Source: Morganella psychrotolerans
Lineage (GTDB): Bacteria; Pseudomonadota; Gammaproteobacteria; Enterobacterales; Enterobacteriaceae
Assembly (NCBI RefSeq): GCF_001676155.1
Contig: NZ_LZEW01000035.1
Location: forward strand, 1 to 64,000
Reading direction: 5' to 3'
Length of the DNA stretch: 64,000 bases
The notes under the pieces were generated by a model that saw only the letters and a list, made by a program, of their open reading frames with translations, ran no database searches and was not told the DNA's origin. Positions 27,445 to 36,162 of this stretch are shown here, in pieces. How positions within the stretch are numbered: the stretch's first letter is position 1; each line of letters opens with the position of its first letter. A program made the translations under genes and the position numbers.

Positions 27445-27481
27445 TAAGCCGTGCTTCTATAGTATTTATATAGATCTCTTA
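27445..27481 (+). repeat. 37-bp repeat, copy A
   Basis: Begins TAAGCCGTGCTTCTATAG and ends ATAGATCTCTTA. Aligns without gaps to copies near 13.2 kb and 61.5-61.6 kb. Lies 116 bp upstream of the CobS-like gene in the same orientation. Confidence 0.65.
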
Positions 27482-27506
27482 CTAGGAACAACTTTAAAAT
27501 GGTATG

Positions 27507-27524
27507 TAGGTATTTGCTTACATA
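27507..27524. promoter_or_regulatory. Operator-like dyad TAGGTA-N6-TACATA
   Basis: Spacer TTTGCT. It is nested in a larger imperfect palindrome (TATGTAGGTA...TTACATACCT) upstream of the CobS-like gene. Confidence 0.7.
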
Positions 27525-27596
27525 CCTGATTTTTTATTGTAGTATTTCTATAAGTTTTAAACACACACACAATAATACAGATTAAGGTTAAAAAAA

Positions 27597-28898
27597 ATGT
27601 CAGAGAAAGATGTTACATGTATCAACTGCGCTTTGTGCGGCAAGAAAGATGTGATGATGCAGTTGCACTTCACGCCTAAAGCAGACAGTGGTGAGCTGAA
27701 ATGTAGCAGCCACCCGAGAAATGAAAATGGCGAGCCATTGAGTCCCAATGAAGCCCTTGCCAAATACAAAGCGTTATACCCGAACGCTCAGACAGTTTCC
27801 AAAGCGGCAATGGACGTTTTAATCAAAAAACAGGAACGAGAGGAAGAAGAACGGCGCGTTGCTATGGCGACAGCTTCGGCGGAATCAGCCTCTGAATCTT
27901 CTGAAACTGCGGCATCCGCAACTGTCACACCTATTCATGGCTATGTCGGCACCACTGAGTACAGAACTGAAAAAGCGGCCTTGAATGAAATTCTTGGTCT
28001 ACCGCATCACGCTCTGACAAACGCATTGGGTAATCCGATTGTTACAGATGTATTCCTCAACCGTCCGTTTCCCGAGTTCGTGCCGGAAGTTAATAAATCA
28101 TATATGTTCAGCGACACGGAATTAATCAAAGACGTTTTGATGTGCTTTACAACAGGAATGCCGGCTTATCTGTGGGGTCATGCTGGTACTGGTAAATCAT
28201 CCATGCCAACGCAGTTAGCGGCACGGCTGAACCGTCCGATTATCCGGGCGCAGCACACAGCGTCAACCGAAGAATCGCACATCACCGGTCAGATTCTGGC
28301 TAAAGACGGGCGCACTTACTTCGAGCCTGGGCTTTTAACTATGGCTATGAAGCACGGAATCATCTACCTCGCGGATGAATATGATTTCGCTTACCCACAA
28401 ATCCTGTCTCTGTACCAGCCGGTGCTTGAGAATGAGCCACTGATCCTGAAAGAAGCAACCCCTGAATGGCGCAGAACAACACCGCATAAGCATTTCGCGT
28501 TTGTGGCTACCGGCAACACTAACGGATCGGGTGATGAAACAGGATTGTATCAGGGCACCAATCAGCAAAACGCCGCAAACTTCTCTCGTTTCGCGCTGGT
28601 TACAAAGGTCGAGTACATGCCGGAAGAACAGGAAGTTGAGATCCTGAAATCTAACGGCATCCCGGAAGCCATGTCCAGACTGTATGTGAAATTCGCCACA
28701 CGCTGCCGCGAAGCCTTTGAAGCACATGAAATCTCACAACCTATCGGCCCTCGTGAACTGATTCTGGCCGGCAAGATCGGCGTTATGCGTCAGAACCCTA
28801 TGCTGGGTCTGATGAAAGCGTATATCAACAAACTGCCGTCTGCGTCTGCTCACGCAGTTACCGAATTTGCACAGCGTATCTTCGGCACAGCGGCATGA
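27597..28898 (+). CDS. CobS-like AAA+ ATPase
   Basis: The protein has 433 residues. The N-terminus has a zinc-ribbon-like CINCALCGKKD with later Cys/His, then a helical linker. The MoxR-type AAA+ module has Walker A GHAGTGKSS, Walker B GIIYLADEYDFA, the LKEATPEWRRTTPHKHFAFV loop and sensor ATGNTNGSGDETG, then FARFALVTKVEY-type blocks. It pairs with the CobT-like VWA protein upstream. The target of this ATPase/VWA machine in phage-plasmids is not established. AAGG lies 9 bp before the ATG. Confidence 0.85.
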   Translation: MSEKDVTCINCALCGKKDVMMQLHFTPKADSGELKCSSHPRNENGEPLSPNEALAKYKALYPNAQTVSKAAMDVLIKKQEREEEERRVAMATASAESASESSETAASATVTPIHGYVGTTEYRTEKAALNEILGLPHHALTNALGNPIVTDVFLNRPFPEFVPEVNKSYMFSDTELIKDVLMCFTTGMPAYLWGHAGTGKSSMPTQLAARLNRPIIRAQHTASTEESHITGQILAKDGRTYFEPGLLTMAMKHGIIYLADEYDFAYPQILSLYQPVLENEPLILKEATPEWRRTTPHKHFAFVATGNTNGSGDETGLYQGTNQQNAANFSRFALVTKVEYMPEEQEVEILKSNGIPEAMSRLYVKFATRCREAFEAHEISQPIGPRELILAGKIGVMRQNPMLGLMKAYINKLPSASAHAVTEFAQRIFGTAA

Positions 28899-29070
28899 TT
28901 GGCTGCTTCGGCTCAATATTAACAGCCTCTGAGAAATCGACACTCTGCGCGGTATGCCCGCACAGGGTGTCCTGTCATTCAGAAGCAAAAAAAACGTGTT
29001 ATTCACATCTACGGATCGTATGAAAACTTTCCGCTGGATGCCGGTACGAAAAGAAAAAGAGGTAAAAAGA

Positions 29071-32000
29071 ATGCAAGCCCTACTTGCCAGAACTGACTTC
29101 TCGTTAGGTGAGTCCACCATCAAGGCGGCTAACGCTGTCAGAATCGCAAAGGAGCGCGGCTACAAAGCGATTATTTCATCTGACACCATGAATATATCCG
29201 CAGTTATCCCGATGCAGCTTGAAGCGTCTGAGGGCTTTTCTGTGATACTCGGGACGCGACTCTGTATCGTTGATAACCCTTTCCTTGAATCAGAGAACAA
29301 AAAACGAAAAGAGGACGGACAGGAGCTGCTGCCCGTAAGTCGTGATTTTGGTTACTCGTTTATCGCTATGGCGAAGAACGAACAGGGCTTCTCTGATATG
29401 TGTTCTCTTATCAGCTATGGCTATGAGCGAGATCAGTATTACAAAACACCACGGCTGGACATTTCTCAGGTTGAAGACGCATTCAGCAAAGGGAATATCG
29501 TGTTAATGACTGCGGATTTTGACAGTGTATTCCGCCGCCGTGACTGCATGGATATCATGAGCCGTCTGGCTGAGATTAACCGTGACGATTTGTATGCCGC
29601 TGTTTACCCAATGACTTCGCCTTTCTTTGATCAGGTGAATATCAAAACGACCGCTGCTGCTGAGGCTTTATCTGTTAAAAAGGTGGCTTTCTATCCGGCG
29701 TATTACGAAAATACCGACGATGCGGATCTGAAAGATATCGCGTATCAGGTCTGTAATAACATCAAATCCGATCAGGGGTATCGAATCCGCACCCCGCATG
29801 TACGCGACAATGCGATAAATGACCGCATTTGCCTCCTGAAAAACCTGAAATCGTTCAGCGACCGCACCGGTTCAGCGGTGTCACCTGATATGGTGTCAGG
29901 CGCTCAGGATGAGATTATCGGAAAATGTAACTGGCGTTGGCACAAGATGGACGTTGCATTGCCGAAAATGGCAGAAGACGAAGCCGTAACCCTGCGAAAA
30001 ATGGCTGCTGATGGACTAAAAGCCAAACTTACCGGCACATCATTCGGTCACACTCCACCAAAAGCGCTTTGGCCGGAGTATATCAACCGGCTCAAGTACG
30101 AACTTGATGTGCTGACGCGACTCGGATTCTGCGGCTATTTCCTAATGGTGTCCGACCTTATGCAACACTCACTGAAAGCGGGTATTCCTGTCGGTGCCGG
30201 TCGTGGTTCTGTTGGCGGTTCATTGGTTGCATGGTGCGTCAGTATCACTGACGTTGACCCTATCCGTCACGGCTTGCTGTTTGAGCGCTTCATTAACCCT
30301 GAACGTCTGGATTTACCCGATGCGGATCTGGACTTCTCGCAATCAAAACGTCACCTCGCTATCCAGTACCTGTATGACAAATACGGCGAAGATTTTGTTG
30401 CCGGAATAGTCAACTATTCCTATCTCAAGGCGGCATCTGCTATCCGTGATTCAGCGCGTATCTTTAATATCCCGGCGGAAGACCTGGCAGTATCTAAAGA
30501 GGTTGGCTGGGCTGCAAAAGACGACGATGTAACGCTTGAAGAACTGAGAGAGGAACTGGCGGCATTAGATAAATACGCTATTAAACACCCTCAAGCCTTT
30601 GAATCCGCCTGTAAACTGAAAAGCCTTATGCGTAGTTATGGCCGTCACGCAGCCGGTATGATTGTCTCTAGTGTGCCAATCCGTGAACGTGCCGTGATTG
30701 AGCGACGAGGGGATGAACGTGTTATCAATTGGGATAAACGTCACTGTGAGGATATGGGCTTAATTAAACTGGACGTGCTCGGGCTGGCAACGCTCGATCT
30801 GCTTCAACTGGCAGTAGATTACATCAGCGAACGTCACGGGCGCGGAGTGGTAAAACTCAATGAAGTATCATTAGATGATAAAAAGGTCATGGCAAACTTC
30901 GCTGACGGTCGGACAAAAGGGGTGTTCCAGTTGGAATCCGCGCCGATGCGTAAGTTGCTTAAAGATCTTGGCGGCGGCGTAGATCCGGTTTCGTTTGAAA
31001 CCATCGTTGCCACAACCGCACTATTCCGTCCGGGGCCGATTCAGTCCGGCATGTTGGACACGTTCGTTGAGGTCGCCAAAGGATATTCAGAGCCGATCTC
31101 ATTCCACCCGCGCCTTGACCAGCTAACCAAAGAAACGAACGGCGTTATTCTGTATCAGGAACAAACCATGAAGACGGTGCAGATCCTCGGCGGATTTACA
31201 CTGGCGGAGGCAGATGGTGTCCGTAAAGCTATCGGTAAAAAAGATGCCGGTAAAATGGCTAAAATGGGTGAGCTTTTTAAAGCACAGGCTGGCGCTGGCT
31301 GGATTGACCTAACGCTGGAAAACGGGTCTGTGGTCACTGTACACCGCGCGGAACATTTCAAATGCGGCGACGATAAGCTGACAGCAGAAAACGCGCTTGA
31401 GAGCGGCAGAGAGCTTGTAATCGAGGGTAATCGAGTAACTGGTATTGTGACAGGATCAGAACAGCCCGGACTGACTGAGGAAAAGGCGAACGAAATTTGG
31501 GATGCGCTGGAAAAGAACGGTGCTTACCAGTTCAACAAATCGCACTCAGTTGCGTATACGCTGATCAGTTATCAGGCGATGTGGTTAAAAACCTACTACC
31601 CGGCGGAGTTCTTCGCGGCAGCTATCACCATTTTAGGCGAAGATAAACATCAGGATCTGGTTCTGGATGCTATGGACTATGGTATTACCGTGATGCCTCC
31701 TGACATTAATATTTCCAGTGAGCGGATGGAGATTTTCGATATCGACGGACGCCCTACCCTGTTCGCACCTTTCAGCGCAATCAAGGGTTGTTCCAGCAAC
31801 GGCAGTAAAGCCATTGTGGAAGCCAGAGCCAAAGTAGGCGGCACTTTCCTGAATACTGAGCAGTTCGTTGAGGTCGTCAATAAACGATCCTGTAACTCCC
31901 GTGTTATTGAATCTCTCAAACGTGTCGGCGCACTGGCATCGATAACACCGGGTGAATTGCCGGCCAGTGATGAATCGCGGCGGAAAGACCAGGCGGAGCT

Positions 32001-32604
32001 GATGGGGGATCTGATTGTCGAGGCTGTTAAAACCTCCCGTGAATTTGTGATGGATGAAAAAACAAACGCAAACATCAATCTGCTTATGAACAATATTGCC
32101 AGAGATACCGGCTTGGGTAATGATTTGGTCAGACCTCGCACCGGTCGAAAGCCTAAGTTTATGATCATTCTGGACGGAGCCGGTAAAGGTGATGTGAAGG
32201 CCGGTACGTTTATGGAATCAGGGTATAACGAGTTTCGTTCCATCCTGACAAACGCCGGTTTCCTGATGGGGGATCTGTATATCACCGGTGTCGTGAAAAA
32301 AGCCAAAGCTGATGGGGAGAAGTCATATTCCAAAGAAGATCTGGCCGTGTTCTCCGAATACATTAAGTCTGAAATCGAGCTGGCTAAACCAACCTATATC
32401 ATGACATGCGGCAGTCTCGCATCATCATTGTTCAACAACAAATCCAAGCCGTCTGATTTGGTCGGCAGAAAGGAATACTTCGCTGATATGGATGCCACCG
32501 TGTTTTACGCATTCAACCCGAACATCCTATATTTCAGACCGGAAGAAGATGAAAAGTTAATTAAGATAGTGTCGGAAGTCGCCGCCGCTGTAGGCATGGA
32601 TTAA
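29071..32604 (+). CDS. dnaE: DNA polymerase III alpha subunit with C-terminal UDG-like domain
   Basis: The protein has 1,177 residues from ATG 29071 (GAGG upstream; the frame is open to 28954 but the extra residues look non-coding). PHP region first, then the C-family core: AGRGSVGGSLVAWC, LPDADLDFSQSKRH with two catalytic Asp, IKLDVLGLATLD with the third, and FNKSHSVAYTLISYQ. About 60 extra residues (739-800) interrupt the FNKSHS region. After the HhH segment, residues about 1026-1177 show LYITGVVKK, KPTYIMTCGSLASSLF and FNPNILYFRP, the order of family 4 uracil-DNA glycosylases. The usual OB and tau-binding region is not evident. It is the replicative polymerase of the element. Confidence 0.9.
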   Translation: MQALLARTDFSLGESTIKAANAVRIAKERGYKAIISSDTMNISAVIPMQLEASEGFSVILGTRLCIVDNPFLESENKKRKEDGQELLPVSRDFGYSFIAMAKNEQGFSDMCSLISYGYERDQYYKTPRLDISQVEDAFSKGNIVLMTADFDSVFRRRDCMDIMSRLAEINRDDLYAAVYPMTSPFFDQVNIKTTAAAEALSVKKVAFYPAYYENTDDADLKDIAYQVCNNIKSDQGYRIRTPHVRDNAINDRICLLKNLKSFSDRTGSAVSPDMVSGAQDEIIGKCNWRWHKMDVALPKMAEDEAVTLRKMAADGLKAKLTGTSFGHTPPKALWPEYINRLKYELDVLTRLGFCGYFLMVSDLMQHSLKAGIPVGAGRGSVGGSLVAWCVSITDVDPIRHGLLFERFINPERLDLPDADLDFSQSKRHLAIQYLYDKYGEDFVAGIVNYSYLKAASAIRDSARIFNIPAEDLAVSKEVGWAAKDDDVTLEELREELAALDKYAIKHPQAFESACKLKSLMRSYGRHAAGMIVSSVPIRERAVIERRGDERVINWDKRHCEDMGLIKLDVLGLATLDLLQLAVDYISERHGRGVVKLNEVSLDDKKVMANFADGRTKGVFQLESAPMRKLLKDLGGGVDPVSFETIVATTALFRPGPIQSGMLDTFVEVAKGYSEPISFHPRLDQLTKETNGVILYQEQTMKTVQILGGFTLAEADGVRKAIGKKDAGKMAKMGELFKAQAGAGWIDLTLENGSVVTVHRAEHFKCGDDKLTAENALESGRELVIEGNRVTGIVTGSEQPGLTEEKANEIWDALEKNGAYQFNKSHSVAYTLISYQAMWLKTYYPAEFFAAAITILGEDKHQDLVLDAMDYGITVMPPDINISSERMEIFDIDGRPTLFAPFSAIKGCSSNGSKAIVEARAKVGGTFLNTEQFVEVVNKRSCNSRVIESLKRVGALASITPGELPASDESRRKDQAELMGDLIVEAVKTSREFVMDEKTNANINLLMNNIARDTGLGNDLVRPRTGRKPKFMIILDGAGKGDVKAGTFMESGYNEFRSILTNAGFLMGDLYITGVVKKAKADGEKSYSKEDLAVFSEYIKSEIELAKPTYIMTCGSLASSLFNNKSKPSDLVGRKEYFADMDATVFYAFNPNILYFRPEEDEKLIKIVSEVAAAVGMD

Positions 32605-32690
32605 CCACCTTCAAAGCCGTTCAGTTGTGGCATGATCACCTGATTGAATGGCTTACTATTTCGTTACACACAACGCAAGAGACACGCAAA

Positions 32691-33131
32691 ATGGAAATGA
32701 CAACAGTATCACCGTTAATTACTGACAAAGTGCGCGAAAAAGCGAAACTGGCAGTTATGTCCTCACGATTCGGCGCGTTTATTATCGCCGCGACAAACCT
32801 CGAAATCGCTCGTCACATGGCGTTACTGGATGGAGAACGTGTTAACCGTCGTCTGCGTTCTGTAGCCAAAGGCATGATGGAAAAATGTGGTCTGGATGAA
32901 TTAAACAGATTGCTGCGTGAACTTGCCACCAGCAGCAACACCGATAAAGCCTACAGCGCTATCCTGTCATATCGTGATTCATTTCTGACATCAGCGGAGA
33001 CTCGTATCGCGGAAATGAACGTATACTGCGGCGGGGATCTGGATGAATTAATCGAACAAGGCGCAGACGTTGAGGCTTTGACAAGCAAAGTTGCAGAGTT
33101 TAGAAAGCTGTACGCGCAAAGAGCGGCGTAA
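32691..33131 (+). CDS. Hypothetical helical protein (146 aa)
   Basis: Start at ATG 32691 (MEMTTVSPLITDKVREKAKL). The open frame reaches back to a TTG at 32625 with no ribosome binding site. Predicted mostly helical and charged, with no membrane segment. It lies between dnaE and an operator-like dyad and ends in a hairpin-like AAAGAGCGG...CCGCTTT. Family not recognised; context suggests replication or recombination. Confidence 0.65.
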   Translation: MEMTTVSPLITDKVREKAKLAVMSSRFGAFIIAATNLEIARHMALLDGERVNRRLRSVAKGMMEKCGLDELNRLLRELATSSNTDKAYSAILSYRDSFLTSAETRIAEMNVYCGGDLDELIEQGADVEALTSKVAEFRKLYAQRAA

Positions 33132-33166
33132 CAACCGCTTTATCAAAAAATATTTGCAAGTAATAA

Positions 33167-33184
33167 TAGGTATTTTAATACCTA
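33167..33184. promoter_or_regulatory. Operator-like dyad TAGGTA-N6-TACCTA
   Basis: Perfect half-sites around TTTTAA, 25 bp before the GTG start of the next gene. Confidence 0.75.
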
Positions 33185-33208
33185 TATCAATCTAACAAAG
33201 GCGGCATA

Positions 33209-33748
33209 GTGTCAGAAATAGCAAAAACTAAACGGGATATCGTCGTTGATCAGATACTGAGTGATTTAAAGACAGATCTGAACAACCTCGATTCTGTCTG
33301 GACGACACAACCGGAGTTAATCGTCAAATACACGGCAAAATTAGCGGAGGCGGAGCGCGTCTGTTCGGATGAAAAAGACCGTGTTGATTCACTGAATGCG
33401 GCTATCTATAACATCGTGCGTTCAGCGCGAAGCATGAACGGCACAAAGAGTTCAGAGTCGGCTATCGAGGCAATGGTCAAACAGATAGAGCGCCATTTTT
33501 CGGGGCTTGATCCTGATTTGAATCTGAATATTACTTTCATTCAGGAGCTGCCGGAAAAGACCGAAATTATCGCCCGGACATTATCCGCAGCACGGCAAAA
33601 ACTCATTCAGTCACGCGAAATGGCTGATCTGTACAAAGGAGCATTAGAGGGTCTGCGTCACCGCCGTGACATGGTGGTTCAGGCATCAAAAAAAGCCATT
33701 CTTGATTATGAAATTTTAGGCGCGGGTACATTTTCTGGTAAAAAATAA
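33209..33748 (+). CDS. Hypothetical coiled-coil protein (179 aa)
   Basis: GTG start at 33209 with AAGG upstream. Sequence is helical with heptad-like stretches (TAKLAEAERVCSDEKDRVDS, EIIARTLSAARQKLIQSREM) and no membrane segment. Regulated by the operator-like dyad just upstream. It is followed by the SSB-like gene, so a role in DNA transactions is possible. Family not recognised. Confidence 0.65.
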   Translation: MSEIAKTKRDIVVDQILSDLKTDLNNLDSVWTTQPELIVKYTAKLAEAERVCSDEKDRVDSLNAAIYNIVRSARSMNGTKSSESAIEAMVKQIERHFSGLDPDLNLNITFIQELPEKTEIIARTLSAARQKLIQSREMADLYKGALEGLRHRRDMVVQASKKAILDYEILGAGTFSGKK

Positions 33749-33772
33749 CACCCGAAAAAAATAGCTTTCATG

Positions 33773-33790
33773 TATGTATTTACTGATCTA
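33773..33790. promoter_or_regulatory. Weak operator-like site before the SSB-like gene
   Basis: TATGTA-TTTACT-GATCTA. Perfect left half, 4/6 right half. The spacer is identical to that at 40342. Confidence 0.4.
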
Positions 33791-33909
33791 TTATTTGTTC
33801 CGCAATGATGTAGTGACAGGCAAAGTGGTTAATGCTTCTTTGCCAAACAAACGTAACAAACAAACCAAACGTAAAAAAAAACCTAACAAAACAAATTAAG
33901 GAACCTTGT

Positions 33910-34899
33910 ATGTCAAACTTATTAGCTCTCATTCGCGGCAAGCGTAAAGAAATGGCAGAGAAACGCGCCAGTCGTGGCGTTGACATTGCCAAAATGCAAA
34001 ACGGCGTACAGTATCTTCGCATCTTCCCTAACTTTGATGATGCTGAAGGAGTTTTCTTCCATCCGTTCGGTATGCACTATGCAAAAACCAAAGAAGACGG
34101 GAAAGAAAAAGTTGTCGCGTCAATCTGCCGCAGCGTAGCGTTTGGTGAACCATGTGAGTTGTGTAACACGCTGATGGAAGCAAAAGCGGTACACAAAGGC
34201 AACAAAGTGATGGAAGAAATCATTCAGGATTCACGGTCAAGTTTCCGCTATCTAGTGAACGGCGCACTGACCGCAACACCTGATATCAGAACTGCTGAAA
34301 AAGGTCAGCTTATCGAACTGCCTCAGACCGTCTTTGAAGACATTCTGAAACTTATCGACGAAGACATGACCGATGTTATCGGCAACCCACTGAGCGCGAC
34401 TGATGGCTACTGTTACATGATCAACCGTACCGGTGCTGGTCGTGAAACTCGTTACTCTGTTTCACCATCCCGCCGTGAGGGTAAGGCTGCTATTCCGGAA
34501 GAACTGAAAACCGGCGTTCTGAACCTCGAAAGTTTTGTTAAGTCACAGGATGATGTAAACAAATACGCGCTGACCGGCAAAATTATTGCTGCGTCAACGG
34601 GTATCGCATTCTCCGCAAGCTCAACGCTTTCGCTGCCAGCAACCGGCACAACCGGTGTTGGTGAATTGCCGGGCTTTTCTTCTTCAAAACCGGCTGATGA
34701 TGTTCCGTTTGACACAGGTGCTGCTGACGCAGCCAAGTCTGCTGCTGCGGAAGCCAGCGCAGTTGAGTTTACCGGCGCTGCTGATGCCACCGCATCCGCT
34801 GCTGCTGTTACTCCTGCTGCTCCGGTTGCTTCTCCGTCCAATGATTCCCTGGCAGAACAGGATCTGGCGGACATGATGAAAGCACTGGAAGGCGTTTAA
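33910..34899 (+). CDS. Single-stranded DNA-binding protein, gp32-like
   Basis: The protein has 329 residues from ATG 33910 (AAGGA 6 bp upstream; the frame is open to 33832). The N-terminal basic segment (LLALIRGKRKEMAEKRASRG) is followed by a core with YLRIFPNF and a Cys pair in FGEPCELCNTLMEAK, reminiscent of the zinc subdomain of T4 gp32. An Ala/Ser/Pro-rich linker follows, and the acidic tail ends DLADMMKALEGV, as in SSBs that recruit partners. It lies upstream of exonuclease and RecA genes. Binding is inferred from this layout rather than from a full domain match. Confidence 0.7.
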   Translation: MSNLLALIRGKRKEMAEKRASRGVDIAKMQNGVQYLRIFPNFDDAEGVFFHPFGMHYAKTKEDGKEKVVASICRSVAFGEPCELCNTLMEAKAVHKGNKVMEEIIQDSRSSFRYLVNGALTATPDIRTAEKGQLIELPQTVFEDILKLIDEDMTDVIGNPLSATDGYCYMINRTGAGRETRYSVSPSRREGKAAIPEELKTGVLNLESFVKSQDDVNKYALTGKIIAASTGIAFSASSTLSLPATGTTGVGELPGFSSSKPADDVPFDTGAADAAKSAAAEASAVEFTGAADATASAAAVTPAAPVASPSNDSLAEQDLADMMKALEGV

Positions 34900-34919
34900 T
34901 TGTCAGAGTGAAATAAACG

Positions 34920-34944
34920 GGGGCGCATTCGTGCGCCCCTTGTT
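34920..34944 (+). terminator. Hairpin with UUCG loop
   Basis: GGGGCGCA-TTCG-TGCGCCCC followed by TTGTTATT, between the SSB-like and exonuclease genes. Confidence 0.75.
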
Positions 34945-34958
34945 ATTGGAGAAGAAAA

Positions 34959-35903
34959 ATGAACCTGTTATTAGTTGACGCACACAGTCAGGGTTATTAC
35001 CACCAGCAATCGGCGGCAGTCCTGAAAGCCGGCGATATGGAAACTCAGGCTATCTTCAATACGCTGCGATCTATCAAACGTTTTGCCTCAATACAGAAAG
35101 CCCGTGTGATTATGCTTTGGGACGGTAAGCCTGTTAAGCGCAACGCTATCTTTCCGGGTTACAAAACCCGTGCTCCTAACGCTGATATGGAGGCGATGAA
35201 AGAGAAATTTAAATTGCAACGCCCGTATATCCAGAAAGCACTGTCTCACTTAGGCGTTGAGCAATATATCGCGGAAGACGGTGAAGCGGATGATCTGGCT
35301 GGCTTGTTTGTCAAAACCCATAAAGACAAATTTGACCACATCTACCTGCTGTCTGGTGACGGCGATTACAAACAACTGGTGGATGAAAAGGTTTCTTTCA
35401 TCAATCAGCGGGACGATTCAATCCTGCGTATCGAAAACTTTTTCGACGACACCGGCTATCACACCCCACTTTCATTCATTCAGGGTAAAGCGTTGCACGG
35501 CGATACCTCAGACACGATTCCGGGCGTTGGTGGTATCGGAGAAAAAGGCGCTAAAGACTTTTTAGCTGAGTACGGATCTGTTGCTGCTATCCGCAATCTT
35601 GTCATTGCCGGTGATGAGCTGATGAAGAACCGGGCGCGTAATGCGTTTATCAAGCTGGCTAAAAATGAATTTAACGAAGCACAGGGTATGGGAATGCTGG
35701 ATATCTTCAAGCGGAACCTCACGCTTATGATGCTGCGTAGCTGTCCGCTTAAACCAGACACCATCACATCAATCCCTCGTGACTACAGTCCTGAAAAGTT
35801 GCGTTTGCTGCTGCTTGAACTGAATTTCCAGACCATTTTAGAAGACCTCGACGTGTTTTATACACCGTTCGACCGATACGGATTAAAAGGTGAACCAGCA
35901 TGA
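34959..35903 (+). CDS. 5'-3' exonuclease / flap endonuclease
   Basis: The protein has 314 residues. FEN/PIN nuclease signature: LLVDAHS at the start, RVIMLWDGKP, GYKTRAPN, EDGEADDLAGLF with acidic metal ligands, LLSGDGDYKQLV, then the helix-hairpin-helix SDTIPGVGGIGEKGAKDFLA. This matches T5 D15/T7 gp6 and the N-domain of Pol I, which remove RNA primers and process flaps. Since the DnaE polymerase lacks this activity, the enzyme would complete lagging strands with the ligase. It overlaps the next gene by 4 bp. Confidence 0.9.
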   Translation: MNLLLVDAHSQGYYHQQSAAVLKAGDMETQAIFNTLRSIKRFASIQKARVIMLWDGKPVKRNAIFPGYKTRAPNADMEAMKEKFKLQRPYIQKALSHLGVEQYIAEDGEADDLAGLFVKTHKDKFDHIYLLSGDGDYKQLVDEKVSFINQRDDSILRIENFFDDTGYHTPLSFIQGKALHGDTSDTIPGVGGIGEKGAKDFLAEYGSVAAIRNLVIAGDELMKNRARNAFIKLAKNEFNEAQGMGMLDIFKRNLTLMMLRSCPLKPDTITSIPRDYSPEKLRLLLLELNFQTILEDLDVFYTPFDRYGLKGEPA

Positions 35904-36160
35904 TCACATCCCTGATTAATAAAGGCGTTAAGACAACGCCTACAGATCTGGCAAAAGAAATTATCGCTCTGCATGGGCGTGACGGTTTAGCCAATGTCCG
36001 CCGCGTTCTGAAACAGTCCGATGTAGCTGTAACGGAGCGTGAGCTGGAAACAGTTTACGGTCACTGCATCAACATTCACAACCGCGTATTGAAAAACTTC
36101 AAGCTGGATGAAATTCACCCTGAAATCCTCAAGACCTTATATCCGTTAGAAAGAGCGTAA
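35900..36160 (+). CDS. Hypothetical protein (86 aa) between exonuclease and RecA
   Basis: Starts inside the stop of the exonuclease gene (ATGA overlap), so is translationally coupled. Begins MITSLINKGVKTTPTDLAKE and contains HGRDGLANVRRVLKQSD, a possible small helix-turn-helix fold. It ends 2 bp before the recA start. Family not recognised. Tight coupling implies a role with its neighbours. Confidence 0.75.
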   Translation: MITSLINKGVKTTPTDLAKEIIALHGRDGLANVRRVLKQSDVAVTERELETVYGHCINIHNRVLKNFKLDEIHPEILKTLYPLERA

Positions 36161-36162
36161 TC

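Noticed and set aside
28954..29070. Longer N-terminus for DnaE
   Set aside because: Lacks a ribosome binding site and does not resemble the PHP start; ATG 29071 fits better.
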